A stretch of 48,533 nt of DNA from Opitutus sp. GAS368 (lineage in GTDB: Bacteria; Verrucomicrobiota; Verrucomicrobiia; Opitutales; Opitutaceae): the NCBI GenBank assembly GCA_945874455.1, contig CAMCHO010000009.1:1-48533 (forward strand). Direction: 5' to 3'. A program made the translations under genes and the position numbers. Under the pieces are notes generated by a model. It did not search any database. It had not been told where the DNA came from and was given only the letters and a program-made list of their open reading frames with translations. Below are positions 45,311-48,533 of the stretch, in pieces (position 1 is the first letter of the stretch; the number at the start of each line of letters is the position of its first letter).

Positions 45311-46789
45311 TCACTCGTAAGACCACCTGCGGAACCACGGGTCCTTCGTCGCCTTTTGGAACGACTGCACTTTTTCGAGTAATTCGCCTTTCAGCCGTTG
45401 CTGCTCCGGCACCTCGGCGAGGTTCACGACTTCGTCGGGATCGCGTTCGAGATCGTAGAGCTCGAAGCGCGGCCGGTGCAGAAACTGCGCGATCGGCCGA
45501 CGCCCGAGCATCCGCCCGCCCGCTGCGTTCGCGCTGATCCACGTGGGCGACTTGATCAGATCGAGCGCCGACGGAAACGTCAGCTCGCTGGCCAGATTCA
45601 CAATCAACTTGTGCCGCCGCGTGCGCACCACGCGCATCGGATAATACATCGTGACCTCGTGCAGCGTGTGCGAGGCATAGATCGTCTCCCACCCCACCAT
45701 CGGCTCGCCATCGAGCCCCGCCCGAAACGAACGCCCGTCAAACTCTGCGCCGCCCGCCGCCGCGCCCGCGACGTCGAGGAGCGTCGGTGCCAAGTCCGCC
45801 CACGTGATCATGGCCGGTTGCGTCGCGCCCGGATGTTTCCGTCCGGGACTGCGCACGAGGCAGGGCAGCCGCATCCCCGGATCGTAGAGCGTCGTCTTCG
45901 CCCCGGGAAAGGCCGCGCCGTTATCCGAGAGGTAAACGATGAGCGTCGATTCGTAGCGGCCCGCCGCTTTCAGAATGCCCAGCAAATGTCCCACCCCTTG
46001 ATCGAGTCGCGAAACCGCCTGGTAGTATTCGGCCAATTCCGCGCGGCAGGCGGGCGTGTCGGGCAGATACGAGGGCACCCGCACGTCCTCCGGCCGATAA
46101 ATCACGGGCACAATTTCCGGATAACCCGCCGGCCGATTCCCGAAGCGGTTGGGATTCGGAAAAGTATCGAACGTGGGCTTGCCGTCCGGCAGCACCGCGT
46201 TGGCGCGATGCGGATCGTCGCTGGCGAAATAGAGAAAGAACGGCCGGTCATCCTGCGCCTCGATCACGCCGCGCGACTGCTCCGCCATCTCGACCGGACT
46301 GCGGCCAATCGTCGCGGGGTCGTTGGCCGCGCCACCAGAGAGCACCGTCTGAAACGCATAGACGGCCTCGGGGCCGACGTGAAATTTCCCGATCCGCGCC
46401 GTGCGGTAGCCAGCCGCCGCGAGCAGTACCGGCAGGCTCTTCACGTGGTCGAACGACTGGAAATGGTGGTCGTCATGCTGCAGGCCATACATGCCGTTGC
46501 GATGGTTCTGCTGGCCCGAGAGGATCACCGAACGCGACGGACTGCAGCTCGCCGTGGTGCAAAACGCGTGAGTGAACCGCGTGCCATCCGCCGCCAGCGC
46601 GTCGAGGTGGGGCGTCTTGATCACCGGGTTGCCGTAGCAGCCGAGCGCATCGCGACCGTGATCGTCAGCGACGATCAGTACAATATTGGGTCGCGCCGCC
46701 ACCGCCGCCGCAGCGCGCCACCCGCCGACCGCCGCGAGGAGTACCCACAACGAAAAAACATTCCGGCACGCCGTAAAGGTTCGGGTCAT
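45311..46789 (-). CDS. sulfatase, N-sulfoglucosamine sulfohydrolase (heparan N-sulfatase)-like
   Basis: A 492-aa type I sulfatase with a signal peptide (residues 1-30). The metal site begins IVLIVADDHGRDALGCYGN. The active-site motif is CSPSR at 82-86, with C82 to be converted to formylglycine by a partner enzyme. GQQNHRNGMYGLQHDDHHFQSFDHVKSLP is recognisable in shorter parts (HRNGMYGLQHDDHHF, SFDHVKSLP) as the pattern of human sulfamidase SGSH, as are IGKFHVGPEAVY, QDDRPFFLYFASDDPHR, RLDQGVG, VYLSDNGAAFPGAKTTLY and HEVTMYYPMR. It would remove N-sulfate from glucosamine in the periplasm. Its ATG overlaps the stop of a ceramidase-like gene tail (ATGA). Confidence 0.9.
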   Translation of the reverse strand: MTRTFTACRNVFSLWVLLAAVGGWRAAAAVAARPNIVLIVADDHGRDALGCYGNPVIKTPHLDALAADGTRFTHAFCTTASCSPSRSVILSGQQNHRNGMYGLQHDDHHFQSFDHVKSLPVLLAAAGYRTARIGKFHVGPEAVYAFQTVLSGGAANDPATIGRSPVEMAEQSRGVIEAQDDRPFFLYFASDDPHRANAVLPDGKPTFDTFPNPNRFGNRPAGYPEIVPVIYRPEDVRVPSYLPDTPACRAELAEYYQAVSRLDQGVGHLLGILKAAGRYESTLIVYLSDNGAAFPGAKTTLYDPGMRLPCLVRSPGRKHPGATQPAMITWADLAPTLLDVAGAAAGGAEFDGRSFRAGLDGEPMVGWETIYASHTLHEVTMYYPMRVVRTRRHKLIVNLASELTFPSALDLIKSPTWISANAAGGRMLGRRPIAQFLHRPRFELYDLERDPDEVVNLAEVPEQQRLKGELLEKVQSFQKATKDPWFRRWSYE

Positions 46790-46995
46790 TTGACTTTCAT
46801 TTCACCCGCCATCCGCAGCAGCAAGTCGGTAATTTTCGTCGCGGCATCGCTCTCGAGCACGTTCGTGCCGAGCCACGTTTCGTAGCCGCCGAGGCGATGC
46901 TGTGCAGCGGCCGGCAGATAGCCGTAGGCGCCGTCGGCGAGCGAGAGCGTGAATGCCTTGGCAAACGGCGCCCGCGCTTTCAGGTCGAGCCCCAT
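46786..46995 (-). pseudogene. C-terminal fragment of a neutral-ceramidase-like protein
   Basis: A 69-codon minus-strand frame: MGLDLKARAPFAKAFTLSLADG, then YGYLPAAAQHRLGGYETWLGTN and VLESDAATKITDLLLRM. This is the end of bacterial neutral/alkaline non-lysosomal-ceramidase-type proteins, which are normally over 400 residues; the homology continues a few codons upstream of the ATG (AETFAE) and then stops at a TGA near 47028. The stop overlaps the sulfatase start by ATGA, so the two genes were once an operon. The missing part has been replaced by the unrelated fragment on the other strand at 47041. Confidence 0.75.
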
Positions 46996-47040
46996 TTCCG
47001 CAAACGTCTCAGCGTGACGTTGATTGATTCAGGTAACCTC

Positions 47041-47232
47041 GCATTCCGAGCAATCGACGATCCCGAGCATATCTGCCGGGACGTGACAAACGTCGGGCGC
47101 TGGGAAGATGGAGATGTTGAAGTAAGTCTTACGGTCCTTGACGAGTTACCCGACGTCATGGGTTTGGTGCGCCAGTCTCTGGATAAACAACGTGGCGCCC
47201 CCTCGGAAGAAAACCTCACTTTTAAGCTCTAG
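47041..47232 (+). pseudogene. C-terminal fragment of a DUF5655-type protein
   Basis: The plus-strand frame reads AFRAIDDPEHICRDVTNVGRWEDG, DVEVSLTVLDELPDVMGLVRQSL and ends at TAG 47230. The IDDP, RDVTNVGRW, GDVEV and VMGLVRQ motifs are those of the DUF5655 domain found at the end of several predicted transport or nuclease-associated proteins. No start codon or N-terminal part is present, and the sequence abuts the ceramidase fragment at about 47010-47030. Its stop overlaps the topoisomerase stop by two bases. It is a relic joined to another relic. Confidence 0.6.
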
Positions 47233-48533
47233 GAAATCCCCTGCCCCGCTACCGTCTGCCCCGGCCCCACCCCGAAATCCAACTTCACCTTCCCCGCCTT
47301 TTCATCGAGCACGAGCTTCGCCGTATAAGCCTTACCTGACTTCGCCGAGACCAGCCCCGCCACGTCGATCGGTGCGCCGTCTTTCCAGCCCTGTAACACC
47401 AGCACGTAGTCCTCGGCCGCGAACGTTTTTCCAAACGCGTTTTTCCACAGCTTCACCCCCGGCCAGCCCGGCGCTTCAAACCACCCGCCACCGTCCAGCA
47501 GCAGCTTCCCTGACTTCGGGCACTTGACGCCTTTCACCTTCGTCGGCTCCGGCGTGAAGATCACGAGCTTCTTCGTCCCTTCGTCGATCACGAGGTCGGC
47601 CGCGTAGTCGCGGTTGCCCGTCGCCGACTTCAGGCCCGTCGCGTGAAACGGCTTCTTCGCGAGCACACTCTCCAGCAGCGCAACAAACTCCGCCGCGCTC
47701 CACGCCTTCCCAAACGCGCTCTTCCATAACCGCACGCCCGGCCAGCCCGCCGCCTCGAAAAACGGCCCGCGGTCCAGCAACGCTTCTTGCGACTTCGGGC
47801 AAATCGCGTCGATCACCAGCGTGCCCGCCGTCACCGGAATAACCGGCTCGTTGATCCCCGCCCGCGTGCTCCCTTTGATGAACCCTTCCTTCATGCTCAC
47901 GACGCTCGCGAGGAGTGCATCCAAAAATTCAGGACGCGTCATCGCCGTCGTATTGCGCTCCATTTTTTTTAAGATCAGCTCCCACTCGCCCGTGAGTTTC
48001 GCCGAGAGCATGTTCGGGGCGCGGGTCGCCAATTCGCGACACAAGAGCCGCCCGTTTTCCGTCGAGAGGAGCTTCGACTTCTCCCGTACCACAAATCCGC
48101 GCAGCAAAATCTTCTCGATGATGTTCGCGCGCGTCGCCGCCGTGCCGATGCCTTTGTCCTTCATCACCGCGACCATCGCCTCGCGCTGCTCCTCCGGGGT
48201 GTCGTCGTCAAAGGTCTCGCCGGCATACTTCATCGCATCGAGCAAGGTCGCGTCCGTGAAATGCTCCGGCGGCTTCGTCGTCAGTTCCTTCAACGTCACC
48301 GCCGCCAAAATCTGCTTCGCCGCAATCGGCGGCAGCGCCACCGTCGCCTTCGCGTCGCGTTTCACCCAACGGTTGAACCCCGCAAAATCGCTCTGCTCGC
48401 GCGTCGCCTTAAACACCGCCGGCGCATACGGACCCACCCCGCCTTCCTGCGTGTAGCGCCGCGTGACGCCCTTGTATTTCGCCGCCTCATCCAGCGCCAT
48501 CAACGTCGTCTGCACCACCGTCAGGTAGGCAAA
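47229..48533 (-). CDS. topB: type IA DNA topoisomerase (TopB-like), C-terminal part; N-terminus beyond window
   Basis: The frame is open to the right window edge, so the toprim domain and catalytic tyrosine are outside. Visible are the later core segments HFTDATLLDAMKYAGE, the conserved DKGIGTAATRANIIEKI (GIGTPATRA in relatives) and ENGRLLCREL, GEWELILKKME. The C-terminal tail holds two copies of a topoisomerase C-terminal repeat: CPKSQEALLDRGPFFEAAGWPG and CPKSGKLLLDGGGWFEAPGWPG, each followed by LWK-AFGK. The enzyme relaxes or decatenates DNA by single-strand passage. The overall pattern fits topoisomerase III with Toprim-associated repeats rather than zinc-finger-bearing TopA, but this is judged from the C-terminus alone. 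Confidence 0.88.
   Translation of the reverse strand, partial: FAYLTVVQTTLMALDEAAKYKGVTRRYTQEGGVGPYAPAVFKATREQSDFAGFNRWVKRDAKATVALPPIAAKQILAAVTLKELTTKPPEHFTDATLLDAMKYAGETFDDDTPEEQREAMVAVMKDKGIGTAATRANIIEKILLRGFVVREKSKLLSTENGRLLCRELATRAPNMLSAKLTGEWELILKKMERNTTAMTRPEFLDALLASVVSMKEGFIKGSTRAGINEPVIPVTAGTLVIDAICPKSQEALLDRGPFFEAAGWPGVRLWKSAFGKAWSAAEFVALLESVLAKKPFHATGLKSATGNRDYAADLVIDEGTKKLVIFTPEPTKVKGVKCPKSGKLLLDGGGWFEAPGWPGVKLWKNAFGKTFAAEDYVLVLQGWKDGAPIDVAGLVSAKSGKAYTAKLVLDEKAGKVKLDFGVGPGQTVAGQGIS

Overview
The window is high-GC bacterial chromosome with dense, mostly intact genes on both strands and few Shine-Dalgarno sequences. The gene mix fits a Verrucomicrobiota bacterium, most likely of the Opitutaceae: an ebo metabolite-traffic locus, DUF1080 and sulfatase glycan genes, DUF5009, DUF4153 and DUF547 proteins, and TonB-type proteins. 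This placement comes from gene content and style only. No rRNA, tRNA or CRISPR array was seen.

Layout. 1-2287: an anion:cation symporter-type MFS permease (cut by the left edge) and a 3-hydroxyisobutyrate-dehydrogenase-family reductase, a likely sugar-acid pair. 2515-3816: an exported chorismate mutase fused to cyclohexadienyl dehydratase. 3946-5975: an FAD-linked oxidase coupled by a GTGA overlap to a membrane protein. 6238-9386: a DUF4153-like membrane protein, a DJ-1/PfpI protein and a stand-alone TonB C-terminal domain. 9812-16966: a lipid-modification cluster of fatty acid desaturase, FAD amine-oxidase-like protein, DUF1365, CFA-synthase-like methyltransferase, DUF1295 and a second, coclaurine-N-methyltransferase-like methyltransferase. 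16973-17766: a decayed toxin-antitoxin locus. 17866-18645: a secreted TPR protein. 18905-22175: an ebo locus (eboC, eboE, eboB and a small upstream gene), followed by idi, cstA and a DUF547 protein. 26280-32309: a nickel-pincer-cofactor lactate racemase locus, with larA and a HAD/cyclic-nucleotide-domain fusion on one strand and larE-larB-larC on the other. It is followed by a frameshifted small His-rich membrane protein, insertion-sequence remnants and an AEC transporter. 34652-39838: purU, a quinone reductase and carB. 40030-46995: a TonB-dependent receptor fragment, then a glycan group of HGSNAT-like acyltransferase, LamG protein, DUF1080 protein, NHS-family permease and a heparan-N-sulfatase-like sulfatase with the tail of a neutral-ceramidase-like gene. 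47229 to the end: the C-terminal part of a type IA topoisomerase.

How the parts may work together. The desaturase would make the double bond that the two methyltransferases and the redox proteins then modify in membrane lipids. LarB, LarC and LarE build the Ni-pincer cofactor used by LarA, and the AEC carrier may move an organic acid. EboC, the UbiA-type prenyltransferase, would use isoprenoid substrate that Idi helps to supply.

The most notable structure outside genes is a set of small DNA elements. One kind is compact 8-bp-stem hairpins, one of them in frame inside a coding region. The other is arrays of phased hexamers or heptamers, often as two inverted halves. Several junctions (around 17400, 33000-33475, 40020 and 47010) hold truncated genes, so this chromosome appears to have been rearranged repeatedly.
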